Shown in pieces: positions 45,614 through 57,824 of a stretch of 64,000 nt of DNA. The DNA is from Viscum album (taxonomy: Eukaryota > Streptophyta > Magnoliopsida > Santalales > Viscaceae): NCBI GenBank assembly GCA_963277665.1, contig OY728143.1, positions 1,118,478,110 to 1,118,542,109 on the forward strand, read 5' to 3'. Made by a program: the position numbers and the translations under genes. How positions within the stretch are numbered: position 1 is the first letter of the stretch; every line of letters starts with the position of its first letter. The notes beneath the pieces are model-generated. The model saw only the letters and a program-made list of their open reading frames with translations. It had not been told where the DNA came from and ran no database searches.

Positions 45614-46794
45614 TCATAATTAGGATGAGAGGAAAAAATTTCGGCAGTAGGGTCCTCCTCCAGTATCCTCTTTGATGGGATGGGCTCTAGATCATGAGGT
45701 TGATTATTCTCACTTGACTATTCATCATTTGGTTGCCCCCTTAAGGTCTTGAGATCCTCCCCACATGTGGCACCACTCACAGCCAAAGATGACTGTTCTT
45801 CTAGAATCAAGGGCATATAAACATAGATGGTTATCACCTCAAAAATAAAAACAATTATTATAGATTGTATCCGGAATGTCCCAATCCTTTACAATCACTA
45901 GGAATGAACCTTTTCAATAACTACTTGGAATGGAAACATGGTAGCCAACCGGATCATCAAATGAAAAGTATGAATTTGAGAAATATTAGGACTTATAAGA
46001 GAGGAGAATTTTCAAGTTTATATCTTGATAAATGGAATGAATTCCCACCATATGATACTCATTGAAGTTGGTTCATACATAAATAGTCATCACTGAAATC
46101 TCTTATATAGATTTTGGGAGAGCTATAGGGGACCGAAAAACATGTGGATGTAAAATCTCCTTGAAGACATGAATAGTGTTTAGTAACTCGGGACATGTTT
46201 CTACCTTGAGAAGAAGAATCTCGATGACAATCCACCCCAGGTGTTCGACTTCATCTGTAGTGGGAACCCCCATGTGAATTCCAATGTGTGTTCCCATATT
46301 ATTTATTGGGAGAAACTGGGATATTAAGGTTTTCCACCTTACCTCTTTGATAGGCCCAGTAGCCACTTCATCCTCCAACACAGGCCCCTAAGCATGATAT
46401 CTAGTACTCATTAGTGCACCCTCATCCCCTTTAGTTGGGTCCCCTTTCCCATTATCATGATGATCCTATGTAAGAAAAGTTTTAGTTAGAAATTCTAGAT
46501 GATGAAAGTTAATTGATAAAAGGGGGAAATTATATAAGGCTTATCTCGAGAAACTCATCCAAGACTGTTTCTAAGGCCACATTTAACCACATTCACAGGG
46601 ACTCCCTTGATGACTAGCAAACCCCGAAGATTCTCCATTCCTTATTTAATGCGACTTTTTCTCCATTTTTTCCTCCTCATTTGATTAATCATAAATAGAT
46701 GTCATCTCCTCCTAATCTTATTCATTTCCAAACTACACTCTTGCTGGGGTGGAAGTGGGTTTATACTCCCCCACTGGCATGCAATGCTATCCAT
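45614..46794. other. Tat post-pol region resumed after the Athila-like insertion
   Basis: Continues the sequence interrupted at 39540. It contains an antisense 92-codon frame (46103-46381); the rest has no recognisable coding sequence. It ends where the third Tekay-family LTR starts. Confidence 0.5.
46103..46381 (-). CDS. Antisense reading frame in Tat tail, unknown
   Basis: 92 codons open on the minus strand (MLEDEVATGPIKEVRWKTL ... ILLLKVETCPELLNTIHVF). No domain is recognised. A comparable antisense frame lies at 56002-56319, with a loosely similar central hydrophobic stretch followed by a polar helix. Antisense genes between pol and the 3' LTR are known for some Tat-clade elements, so this could be a decayed one. 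A chance frame is also possible. Confidence 0.3.
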   Translation of the reverse strand: MLEDEVATGPIKEVRWKTLISQFLPINNMGTHIGIHMGVPTTDEVEHLGWIVIEILLLKVETCPELLNTIHVFKEILHPHVFRSPIALPKSI

Positions 46795-49700
46795 TGTAAC
46801 ACCCTAAGTTTTTATGATTTTATTTTTAAATATTGGAATTTTATTTAGTGTTTAAAATGGAATACTACACTAATAAAATAATTCATTATACGATACAATA
46901 AGTTAACCCTTCATTACATGCAACACTGAAATGTTTTTTGTTACATGAAAAATTATGTTTCTACAAAATAACATATTATTAATATAATTATTTAAGTGAG
47001 ATAGTTATAACACATAAAAAAATAAAAATAATTTTTTTTAAATATTTTTTATAATTGTTTTATATAATTAATAGATATTTATAGTAAGTTATACAATTTT
47101 TAGTAAAGTATTTATATGTTGGAAAATACTATTTTCTTAAAAGAAGAATTTTTTATATCCTGATATGAAAAATAATAAAATTAATTTTATAAAATTTTAT
47201 AAATTTAATTTTATGAAAAGAAATATTTTTGAATTCATAATTTCATAATTTAATTAGTGTAAATATTTGAAATTTTTCTAGAAAAACATAATTTTTAGAT
47301 GAATAGTAAAAATACTTAATTTTAAATAAAAAAAGTTTTTCATTTTATTTACTTTATTTTTTAAAATATAATTTAAATTTTTTTCAATTGTAATTAAATT
47401 AATTACACATAATCTAATCCAATTTCGGTCATTTTAACCATTTAAACATTGAAAATATATATAATAACATCCCAAACATTTATACTTTTTTCCTTTAAAA
47501 CCCCATTGTCACAACACGTCTATGGGATTAATTTTAAATTAATTTATTCAACTTATGTGACAATATTTTATAAAAATATATTCCATTTTTTTATAAAATC
47601 ATATTTAATTTATCATAATTTAAATTTAGTTTTCGGCCAAAAATATCAGTGAAAGTGATTAAATATAATGACTACAATTGATAGAAAAATTATCTAAATA
47701 GAGAACTAAACCTTAAACATAAAGTTGTAAATCACCAATAAAAATTTATTAAATCCAATTATGGTAATATTTTTTACTTATTATCCCTTTTATTAGTCTT
47801 TTACCATTATTAGAGTCACTTTTCATGGGAAAAATGATGATGGAATTCCCCTTTCAAAAAATTACAAGAATTCCACTCATCATCCACTATAAAAAGAAAC
47901 TAACCCTCCCACTTATTAAAACCTTTAAAATCCTTTTTATAAACTAATATATGATAAAATAGTCTCTAAAAATAACTCCCTTAATCCTAGAATCCTCCAT
48001 TTGTTTATAAATCTGTCCATGGAATCCAAATAGGCGAAAACCAAAAGGAGTTACTCAAAGAAAAGGTAACATCATTCCTCAAGATCCTTTGTTTTATTTT
48101 GATTATCCACCCCATAAAATCTTATAATAAAATTATTATATAGTAACTATTTTATCCTAAAACTATTTATATGTTTTTATTCAAAGGGTTAAACCTAAAA
48201 TTTCAAAAACATTCATTGAACAGGTAACGAACTTACAGTTCTTGTGTATGGAAAACTACCACCTCCAAAAATGATAATTCTCTTTTTCTATTTAAAAACT
48301 CTCATGGATGGTAATTACGATGAAAGATCTCCTTTTATATTTTATTTTTGGTATTTTTTATTAATTTAATACTCTATAATTTTTATGTGAAACATCTCTT
48401 CATTATTTCCATTTTGGGTAAATATTATAAAAATGTTTGTGGAAGTGTGGACTACCACCTCCTCAAAGAGAATTGATTCATTCACATTTTACATGGAACA
48501 TATTAAGAATGGGTTTAGTAAAAATATTAGATATATATGAAATAACAATGTTAATATAATCATTTTATATATTTATACATTTATAGATATATTTCATTTA
48601 CATTATTTCTTTCACAATGATAATTATATGGAAACTAAATTCATGCGTACATATGACCTACCGTCTCATTGAACGGTGTATTCCATTTCATAATTCTATA
48701 ATTTTAAATTATTATAAATATTTATATAATGAATATATATTATATTTATATCATTTTAACATTTTTGAAATAATTATACCATTCTCTATGTAATAGAATC
48801 AAGAATAAAATGTTATTTCCTATAAAAACCGAAGCAGATATTAGGTGAAACATTACATTAACATGTAAATGTTAACAACTTGGTATTATAAAGAAATATA
48901 TGGTATTTTATATAATAATATTATTATGCAGTAGATTTATAATAAACTTATATTTATTATACATGAAGTTTGAATGAGTTTGAAGAAATTCAATACATAA
49001 AGATAGGGGATTTCTCATCTCACTTTTATTGTTGTAAGATTTATTCCTTATCCACCACTCATTTCTTTTGTGTGGTTCATATACTAACCATGAATATATT
49101 ATATGATTTTTATAATTAAATATATGGGTATTCACCAATCCATATTATGATCTATCTTTCATGGAGTTTATGTTTCATTAGATACCAAATCAATAAAGTA
49201 CTTTTGTCAGAATTTTCCTTTTTGAGACACATTACATGATTTTCCCCAATGTTTTTATACAAGGTGTATACACATATCATTGAAATGTTATATCCTAACT
49301 ATCACTAATTTATTGATATTTTAATCTCCATTTAATTTTATTTTATTACATGGGGAGTATGATTCAAAGTTACCAGGTGGTATGAGTTTATAGAAATAAT
49401 CTCAACATTTATCGGGATTGTTTATGATTATTCATTCATTAATGAAATAATATAACAAATATTTGAAAAAAAATTACAAATTTTCTTATCATATAGTTAT
49501 TCGAGATATATTCATGTATTATTACCACTTTAAACTATTTTTACTTTCAATAATTATGAAATATTTTCTATGAAAATCTGATCTCATTTCCCTTTTTGAT
49601 ATGAAATTAGTTGTATTTAGATAATTTTATTCATTTGTTTTTCAAAAAAGTTATTAAAATGTTAATTTTTGATCATTTTAAATGTAAATTCATTTCAAAT

Positions 49701-49925
49701 GTAAAATTAATTTAAATTTTTAAGGGTATTCGACTCTTCCTTTATGAATTTTCAATTATATGTTCAAAGAAAAATTTATTCAAAAATGTTGAATGTTTTT
49801 AAAAAGATGTTTTACAAAGAAGAAAGGATATTTTCTCCATGAAATGTTTTAAAATTATATTTCCAAATTATTTTCTTTCTACGATGACATATATTTAGGT
49901 TAAATATCAATTTTTGGAAAATTAT
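46795..49925 (+). repeat. Truncated LTR of the Tekay-like family (third copy)
   Basis: Starts TGTAACACCC, the family's LTR start, and carries the same landmarks in order: the phrase GTGGACTACC(A)CCTC followed by TTCATTCA (48448-48484; also 25445 on), a decayed CGTACG box (GCGTACATATGACCTACCG near 48651), and the blocks preceding GATGACAT near 49883 that match 10290. Similarity ends near 49925, about 3.1 kb into a 4.8-kb LTR. No PBS, second LTR or target duplication is visible, so it is a truncated element or partial solo LTR. No gene. Confidence 0.75.
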
Positions 49926-50976
49926 AAAAGGTTTTATTGGCGCCAAAATATGTAGAGAGGAAAAGGATGCAAAGTGGAAACCAGTGTCAAAGGGGGATTC
50001 CTCAGAAATATCTTTTTGTGGATCCCTTGAGCACCATGGCCTTCAGGAGCCCCTCAGCACTGTGACCAGTGTGAAGCCTAAGTTCCCCTTGTCATATCAT
50101 CAAATTAAAAGTGGTGGGAGGCTCTGCGGTTATGATGCAATTGACCAGGAACTCCTCATCGTGGAGAGAGCTAAATCACCTCTGTGATCCCTTAGAAATT
50201 GACAGAAGCCTCTGTGAGCGCCGTAGAGAGAACTCCGGAGGCCTTTGTGCCAAGGAGGGGATAACATTCAACTCCATGGATATGAAAAACTTGAAACAAT
50301 CCGAAGCTGATCGCAGAGCACCACGTGGATTCACAACAATCTATCTGAGCACAGCGTCGCCCCTTTCCTATAAATACTCGGCTTCCTTCAGTCCCAATTG
50401 AAGGATACCCCGACCATTCTCCTTCTCAACTCAAAAATCGCGAAGCACCTTTTATTTTGAGAATCATTGAAAAAATGATCTCTTCAAGGTACTTGATAAT
50501 TGAAAAGTACCATTTTCTTGGCTCAAATACAACCCCTCTTCACGCAAGGATTGCCTTCACGGAGCCCACAGGCGATCACGAAGGAAGGATATCCTAATGG
50601 GGACTCGATTATTCACATAGTACTCATTCATTGTGAAGTACCTTCCATGACCATGTGAACCACATGCTAAGGCAGAGTAACTGTGCTTCACGAAGTGCAT
50701 TGCTTCGCAGTACTATGCTATGAAAGGCGCCCTTGCTATGTAAAATCCCACTCCGCGAAAGTTTTTTTTACTTCTCGAAGAACCCATCATATGCATCTGT
50801 ACCCTATGACTAGGCTAGGGAACTCTTCACCATGAAGAATAACCCTTCTCAATATATTTCCTCAATGTGGAGCAACAGATCATCACAATGTCGTTTCATG
50901 TGAACCCATTTGCTTCACAAATCCAACTCTCTTACAACCCTCCAAAGTTGTGTGAACTGATTTCAAGGTCCCTTGG
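49926..50976 (+). repeat. LTR-like promoter region with TATA box
   Basis: GC content rises abruptly. Short GC-rich words around TTCACGAAG, GCTTCGCAG and CTCGAAG recur at 50690-50780, a style common in plant gypsy LTRs. TATAAATA at 50369-50376 follows CCCCTTTCC. No terminal TG/CA pair or second copy was found, so its identity as an LTR is inference. Open frames at 49984-50187 and 50111-50401 overlap each other and show no domain. Confidence 0.45.
50369..50376 (+). promoter_or_regulatory. Candidate TATA box
   Basis: TATAAATA in a locally GC-richer context about 30 bases before CAGTCCCAATTG, typical of an LTR start site. Confidence 0.4.
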
Positions 50977-51239
50977 GTGGTGTTTCATATTGTTTTTCAT
51001 AGCCTCGTGCTTCTTTTCATGATCACACTAATGAATATTGATTATTCACACAACCATGTTAATGTGACCCCCTCAATGGATCACTCCATAACATCACCTC
51101 ACCATGGAATTGATGATGCCTTCCCTTTCCCAAGGGTGTGTGGGTATTGGTTATGTGTGTCCTTGGGGTGGGGAGTGAATCCTCTTCATCCAAGATATAG
51201 GATATTAAACTTCAAACTACCATCATCCTCAACACATTA

Positions 51240-51590
51240 CATTAATATATGGCCTCGCCCTGTGCAATATACATGGGGTGCCCCGTCATGAACAATCTAC
51301 ATACCCGTTCATCTCCACGAGAGTGAGATTATCCTCACATGGAATGAGATTATCCGTACTGGAGTGGCATCTTTCCATGGGGAAGGGAAACCACTTTTTA
51401 TAATCCCCCATAGCCTTTCTTTCAAGAGGTATAATCCCTATTCCTCCTCACTTCTTTCGTGCCAAATACTGGAGGAGAGATGGGAACATGGACCTTTGTT
51501 ACCCCATCCCTCTCTCTCTTGTATTTTTCTCTATCGGGCCTACACCCTAGAGTAAGTCCCAATCTCCATATCTATGCATGTTAGACCAAG
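51240..51590 (+). pseudogene. Decayed coding piece shared with 55880-56000
   Basis: A plus-strand frame near 51461-51545 reads AKYWRRDGNMDLCYPIPLSL; the frame at 55899-55980 reads GSKGKRRDGNKDLHYPFPLPL. The shared K--RRDGN-DL-YP-PL pattern indicates a common protein ancestor in two places of this Tat-rich stretch. I do not recognise the domain with certainty. Confidence 0.4.
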
Positions 51591-53300
51591 CATAATCCCA
51601 TGTTTCTTCTTTGGGCCACCAACCACACATAAGCCCCATCTCTATTCCTCATGGACATACCTTTCACAGTGTGATCTTCAAGTCTATGCTACCTATCGTT
51701 TGACACACCGATAATGACTAATGTGGGCTTAGAGTGATCACCAACCATATAATCTTGCTTGGGCTACCATAGAGCAAAAGCATCGCACCCCCTACCAAAC
51801 AACGTGGACTTTGATCCATGCTATTTCCAAGAAGTGTACGTATGAAGACTCCCTGAGGTTCAAGACCAACACTAACTTGTTCCGACCCCTTGACAACGGT
51901 TCACCTTTTTCAGGCATGACAATAAACTATATCCCCCCTTTCGAACTACATAGAATCTGATCCTTTCCATTTCCATGAAATTTATGTAGGATGCCTCTAT
52001 AAGGTTCAATCCCAACACCCATTGGTCCCGACCACTTCATGGCAGTTTATCCTCATTCTTCAAGACGTTAAATTGCATGACCATCTCGTCCTTCATGTTG
52101 ATGAGATGTATGTATAAAAACTATGCGGGATTTGATCCTTATCTCCTAGGTCGGGTACGTAGGAAGCCTCCATGAGGTTAATCCTCAAACATCAGTAATC
52201 ATCAGTGTCCCCTTTGTTGGGACCCACCTCTCTGGTCCAGCCAGTGGTGTCAGACCAACTCTTGGGCTGCTAAACCTGCGGAAGACCCAACATCATCTTC
52301 AGGTCATTGTACTCTAAGCACAACCTGATCATATTCCTCACTATGAAATATGTGGGTTTTGACCCCTATCTCATAGACATGGTACATAGAATGCCTCCTT
52401 TTTGTTCAACCCTAACCAATGGTAAGACTTTATAGTCCCCAACCAATGGTAAGCTGTTGTAGTCTCCTTTGTTGGGAAACATATCTCTGGTCTATCATAG
52501 TGGCGTCATACCAAATAATGAGCTAATAACCACACGTAATCCTCATCATGTCACTGGGTTGATGTTCTATGTGCACACCCAGATTACATGCTCCATCCTA
52601 AAATACATGGACATTGATTCTATGCAACAACGATATGCAGGAAGCCTCCATCAGGTTCTATACCATCACCCATGTCTCATCCTGGTATCCCTCGTAAGCC
52701 TCTATGTTTTGGAAAGGTCATGACCAAACTATGAGTTTCCACTAACTCTAGGACCCATCCATGCATCCATCCTCATGGGAATCCTCCTCATGTGTCCCAT
52801 CACCCCACGAAACTATGCGAACATGGATTCCTAGCACATAGATACGTCAGAAGACTCTCTGAATTTCAATCCCAACATCACCATCATCTTTACATCAGTT
52901 CTATATCATTCTCCATCCACTTCACTAAATATTTAATCATCCATTCTAGTTTTACCCTAGCCATCACATTCAATTGAGATCATTCCATTCCTCCCATCGC
53001 TGCTCCTTGCGGCACCCAGGAAGCCATCCATGCATAATCCCCACACAATCCATAAGCATCCATCCAAGAGTTATCCTCTTCGACGGTATTCTAACCATGT
53101 GTAACCCCGAGCATGCCACTTGTTTGCTATCCTCTTCACACGTCCCAATTCATCACCCCATTGAACTACGTAGGTTTTGATCCCTATATCTCGATATAGG
53201 GTAACTTGGAAGCCTCTCTAAGGTTAAATCTCAGCTATTAGAAAACCATTTCCACCCCTTTATAGGGACCCAAGGATCCTAGGATTCCTCTTTATTGGGC
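51590..53300 (+). repeat. Degenerate tandem repeats, GTAGGAAGCCTC unit
   Basis: A unit with core GGATACGTAGGAAGCCTCCAT, then AGGTTCAATCCCAACA, recurs at about 51835, 51981, 52151, 52380, 52629, 52842, 53013 and 53190 at intervals of 146-249 bases. It is often preceded by AACTAC(A/G)T-GG-TTTGAT(C/T)CC. Related units appear at 56325, 56556 and 56849. The phrase GATACGTAGG is frequent in post-pol or leader regions of plant Tat elements (general knowledge). No ORF. Confidence 0.65.
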
Positions 53301-54663
53301 GTCTTGATCCACCCATCTATAAGGACTCTCAGGTTTTCCCTCTTGGGGCTGCACCCACATGATACACTCCAATCAATGTTATGCTTCGTCTGACCCATCT
53401 TCACTAGATGTTAAAACCTCGGGATACCCTATGTTAAATGTGGGATTCTGAGGAAAACCTCAAATAATTTCTTATGTAATATAGTTCCCTACACTCAACG
53501 TAGGATTCCTCAGGCATTCGCACCCTCGAGACACCCTATCATAAGGGGAAGAATCCCAGAAGCATCAATGTTTCAGTGCCCAGACACGCAAGAGATATCC
53601 ATCATGCACCGATTGAAGGATTCTACACTAACATTACCCCTTAGAATGTCCGGATAAGAGTAGTGTAATTAACCAGCATTCTCAAAGATATTACACTTGG
53701 AAGAGTTTCATGAACAATGACTTAATCTTTAAGAGAGACTTGGAATAGGTGACGAGTTCTCAATAGGTATCCACATAAGGAGGAAGAAAAATTATATTTT
53801 CACATTTAGATAAAATAGAAAAGTTTGCCACAAAAGTTATGGATGCCACCTACCTTTGGAAAGAGGGAATTTGGGGAAATAGTCAGTGCGTCGTCCCATG
53901 ATGGATGCACGCCCCAATGAAAGCGTCAGAAAAAAAATAGTGAACCGGACGTGAAATTCTTCTTCTCAATGTAGTGACTAGTAGCATTTGAGACATCATC
54001 TGATAATCATGTCACTAGATCCATCAATTTGGTTCCAGGTCATACCATGAAAATAGTGGACTCGACATGAAACTCACCTAATATTGGGGTTGTTGAATAT
54101 ATGACATCCTATCCTGAGATGTTGTCTGCATGGATCCTTCTTACCAAAAATGGGGGATGAGAATACATCAGGGAACTAGTGGTATCTTTCCTTTATTCTT
54201 CACTAATATTTGAATATCCCTACTTCTTAGGACCCAAGCTATGATAGGAAAAACATCACCACCCACCCAATGCTGTGGGATAGGGGAAACACTGATGCAT
54301 CAATCTTATACGCCCTCAAATCGTTGGAAATGAACTCTTTATCCATGACTATTGGGCACCCATGTCTCATCTCTCTATCTAAACTCATTCAGATGGGGGT
54401 TATTAATGACCTTGTTCAACAATACAAGGAGAAGGGGATTATCCCAACTTTGGATATGGCCCGACTAGACTGTAGACACCATGAAATGAGTTTCATGCAA
54501 CTCTCTACAATGGAAGATGTATTTCCATGTGTAGTGATTCCAAAGGGCCTCAACTGAGGTCGAAAGAGACTCTGTATTTTTCATGGGGCTAACTCACAGT
54601 AGCAAAGTCACTGGCCAGAAGGGCCTAGACTACACTGCGGTAATAAACCCAAGCAGGGGTGTG
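53300..54663 (+). other. Tat-related stretch with one unassigned ORF
   Basis: No domain is recognised. One 95-codon frame (54270-54557, MLWDRGNTDASILYALKSL...) is open but resembles nothing I know; its amino-acid composition is plausible for protein. The rest is degenerate. Confidence 0.4.
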
Positions 54664-54678
54664 GGGGGTGCAACCCCC
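54664..54678. other. Hairpin at a possible polypurine tract/LTR start
   Basis: GGGGGT-GCA-ACCCCC forms a perfect 6-bp stem with a 3-base loop. The preceding AGCAGGGGTGTGGGGGG resembles a polypurine tract and TGCAACCCCC (from 54669) would be an LTR start. A TTTAAATAG box follows at 54948-54956. No matching LTR end was found. Confidence 0.35.
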
Positions 54679-55176
54679 GTCGTACGGAGCAATTATTTTG
54701 GATAAATCCCCAAAGAGGCACCCACGATACCTATGTAGAAACACCTATGCACCCCTTTCTAGAGTTAATTGAAGTAATAATTTGGATAATTCCTCAAATT
54801 TTTGCCTTAGTCTAGATAAGTCACTAGTGGCACACAATTCTACTTGGGTTCCACCCATTTGGAACGCAACCACTTGTGCGCCTCAATGTTGGCGTGTAGG
54901 TCACCTGAACCCACAAAATCATTTTTCCTTGGGTCCTATTTTTGCCTTTAAATAGACCCTTGGGGCTTTCATTTGTATAGAAGAATATCCCTGAAGCTCA
55001 ATTGTTTCCCTCATTGGTACGGTGCCTCACCCAATTCTTTCTAGACATTCATGGTAGTTCTTAAACACCTTGATGATAGAATTTAAATGAGGATCATTGT
55101 AATTAAGTTATTTTAGTGTTTCGAAACCATATAAATTGTGTTCCTAAAGCGCCCAACATCTATAAATTAGAAACAC
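54679..55176 (+). other. Possible LTR body, no gene
   Basis: About 270 bases of mixed sequence precede the TTTAAATAG box at 54948-54956. The text after it (TTCATTTGTATAGAAGAATA) looks like an LTR R region. No coding sequence is seen and no second copy was found in the window. Confidence 0.3.
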
Positions 55177-55728
55177 ATGAGTTCAAACTATTCCTTTCAT
55201 ATGAATATGAGCGCCCCACTTCTGGGACCACCTGTGAATACTTCTGAAGGATTCATCAAGTCTTGCCCAAGTATTACTATACAGGTTGTTCATCGCTTAA
55301 GTGAATATCAGGTCACCCAAGTGTACTTGTGTGCCCATACAGGTACACCTTTATCTACTTGAGTGACCCTCCTTGATTCACTTACTATCTTCAGTCTTCA
55401 AGGTATCTATCCTTACACAAATCGATTCATGGAAAGGCTTCTTCTTCTATGGATCCCTTTTCATAAAGGTATTCGATTGAGACCTCCACCAAAACCTCAT
55501 GACTTATCAAACAATTATGAAATGAATATTAGCGTGTCTTCCATTTGGGTTTTTCTTTCTACAGTCAGAGGTTTCCAACATTTGATTTATAAGGGAGTTA
55601 GGATACATGGAATGTTTTTGGGTTTGTACATCCATAGTCACATGGAAATTTACCATAGGAACTTTGTCCAGAAGTCCCTAATTTGGAGGAGGGTTTGGGT
55701 CATGACCTCTCCCTTCTCAAGGAGATAA
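55177..55728 (+). pseudogene. 183-codon reading frame with one internal TGA, possible Tat accessory ORF
   Basis: Two open pieces (61 and 121 aa) lie in the same frame and are separated only by TGA at 55360-55362. The second piece has VTLLDSLTIFSLQGIYPYTNRFMERLLLLW, a spacing of hydrophobic and Pro residues reminiscent of the putative gypsy-type transposon domain (Transposase_28-like) seen as an extra ORF in plant Tat elements. The resemblance is weak and by eye only. The following sequence to 55980 continues with the RRDGN-DL block. Confidence 0.35.
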
Positions 55729-56001
55729 CATGAAACCTCTGGTCTCTCATAGGGAAGGTACGGTTCACACCTACTATTAATCCTGTTGAACAGAGGAGAT
55801 GTATTCCTCCCAACCAGGATCAATTTTAGGGAAACAAACCTTGAATAAGCTACTATATTTTCATGCAGGAGGTAGCACCATTGCTCCTCCTCCCATCTTT
55901 GGTTCCAAAGGCAAGAGGAGGGATGGGAACAAGGACTTACATTACCCTTTCCCTCTCCCATTGAGGTTTGTCACCATGGGTAGCCATCCAAGTTTAAGCC
56001 C

Positions 56002-56319
56002 CTAACCTTCATCACTTCCTCCTTTCATTGGACCGTTGTCCAATATAAAGTGAATATAGGGAAGGCTCGTTGCCTCACCCTCTTCCACGATCGACGCGTC
56101 CTCTTCCCGGGTTGCCTCACCCTCATCCATCGCCCCCACTGTAGGCTCTCCCTCCTCCACTTGCAGAGGAGTATAAGTGAGAGTTAGTCTTAAATATTTC
56201 AAATCCTCTTGTTTCTCACACCAAACATGATTCACATGGGCCTGGAGATTCTTGATGATTACAACATTTACCCAAACACCTATGGTGATAGAACAATGAG
56301 AACACTGATTCCTTTTCAA
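56002..56319 (-). CDS. Antisense reading frame, unknown
   Basis: 105 codons on the minus strand: an N-terminal hydrophobic stretch (SITIGVWVNVVIIKNLQ) and an acidic C-terminal half with three repeats of the form VEEGE(P/A)T / DEGEAT / VEEGEAT. No domain is known. It may be the counterpart of 46103-46381 at the same place of another Tat copy. It could be a chance frame. Confidence 0.3.
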   Translation of the reverse strand: MKRNQCSHCSITIGVWVNVVIIKNLQAHVNHVWCEKQEDLKYLRLTLTYTPLQVEEGEPTVGAMDEGEATREEDASIVEEGEATSLPYIHFILDNGPMKGGSDEG

Positions 56320-57430
56320 ACTAGGATATGTAGGAAGCCCGTTCAGGGCCCGAGCTCACTGAATATCCACATCAGTAATCCAACCCTAATTCCCTCAATC
56401 TGGGCACCCTTCTTATGAATAAGCCCCTAATTAAACCCCAAAATCGTCAAGGCATCCTTTTCAGGATGTAATCCCAAACTAACTTCTCCCAAAAAACTAT
56501 ACTCTACTATGAGATTCATCGAACTACATGGGCTTTGATTCCCATCCACATGGGATATGTAGGAATCCTCCATTAGGTTGAAACCCAATATTCAAATAAA
56601 CCATGTTCTCCTTGGGCCATATGCCCAACAGGGTCTAATCTAACCTGAAAACCCATATCTTTTCCATTTTCATTGGGTTGTTTCGGCATAAGTATCACAC
56701 AAAGCTTTGATTAAGAACCTTTCTCTTAGTTGTCCATAACACATGTAATTAAATTGTATGGTTAGGTCCTTATCACATGACCTTAAAAAGTATGATGTTT
56801 CCCATTAAGCGGCACCAAAATACAAGGGTTATGATTCCTTTCACAAGGATACGTAGGTAGCCCATTTTATGGGAACAATCCCAATATCAAAACAAGATTT
56901 TGTCTCCCTGGATGATAATAAATTCCATAGTACCCCGCTGAGTGGATTAAAAACTAGTGTCATCATAATGACGATGAAAAGAATATTTAAATAGTATATT
57001 AGAGGATACCATTGATGGAGAGCCTTGAATACATACAGATATCTTTATTAATTAAGAACCAAGAAATACATACTGATGATTCTAAATTTTAAAAATGTTA
57101 ATAAGTGATTGTAAATTACAAGGGAAACATAAGTTATACTTGGTGAATTAATAAGGATTCATTAGTATATATTAAATTTATAAAGAGGGTCCCAGAGTAG
57201 ACAACAATTCCCCCCAAAAAGGTGTGATAAGTATGACCTCCCATCCTCTCAACCAATGCACGTTCCCAAGTATCATAATTTTTAAACTAAAGGGATGTTT
57301 GTCATTATAAATAATGTCCCCTTTGGATGAAGAATTGCTAGAAGTTTCTAGTTCCATAAATAAATCTAATGGAAACCTCCTGGATGTACTGATTCATAAA
57401 ACTAGAACACATGCTTCAAGGAACTACGAA
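56320..57430 (+). repeat. Three more GTAGGAAGCCTC-type units, then AT-rich sequence
   Basis: Units near 56325, 56556 and 56849 repeat the motif of 51.8-53.2 kb. 56940-57180 is AT-rich and featureless. Nothing coding is seen. Confidence 0.5.
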
Positions 57431-57824
57431 ACATGGAAATAGTGGATTCTACACCTCATTTTCATTGCCACCCCCAAGGGTTGTATCGGAAGCCACTAAT
57501 CCCCAATCCGATCTACAATCATTTTAGGAGCCTCTCCCCTGAGTACTTTGACAACTCCCTCCCCTACACCACTGAGGTGATGGATGTACAGGCCAACCCA
57601 ATTTTGATCCCTTCCCAGAGGCCACCAAGGCGGGATCCCACCAGGCTACATAAATTCCACCACCCAAGCCTATAGGCTGAGGAGTAAGCGAGTTATGCAC
57701 CTACACCACTGGCCATAGTTTGGTTAACCCGACGCCAATGTCAGGGGCCAGGTGAGTAGGACGCCCTCCAGAGTGCATCATTATCAACGGCTACTGTGGC
57801 CCATGCCACCACTGACGCATACCA
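57431..57824 (+). other. GC-richer stretch without a recognised gene
   Basis: A short open frame at 57433-57675 has no domain. The phrase TGTCAGGGGCCAGG occurs at about 57739 and again near 58755, bracketing the hairpin repeats; it may be a repeat boundary. Confidence 0.35.

Noticed and set aside
50977..51291. A 104-codon plus-strand frame
   Set aside because: Low-complexity composition, no domain and no counterpart in the related 55-56 kb stretch.
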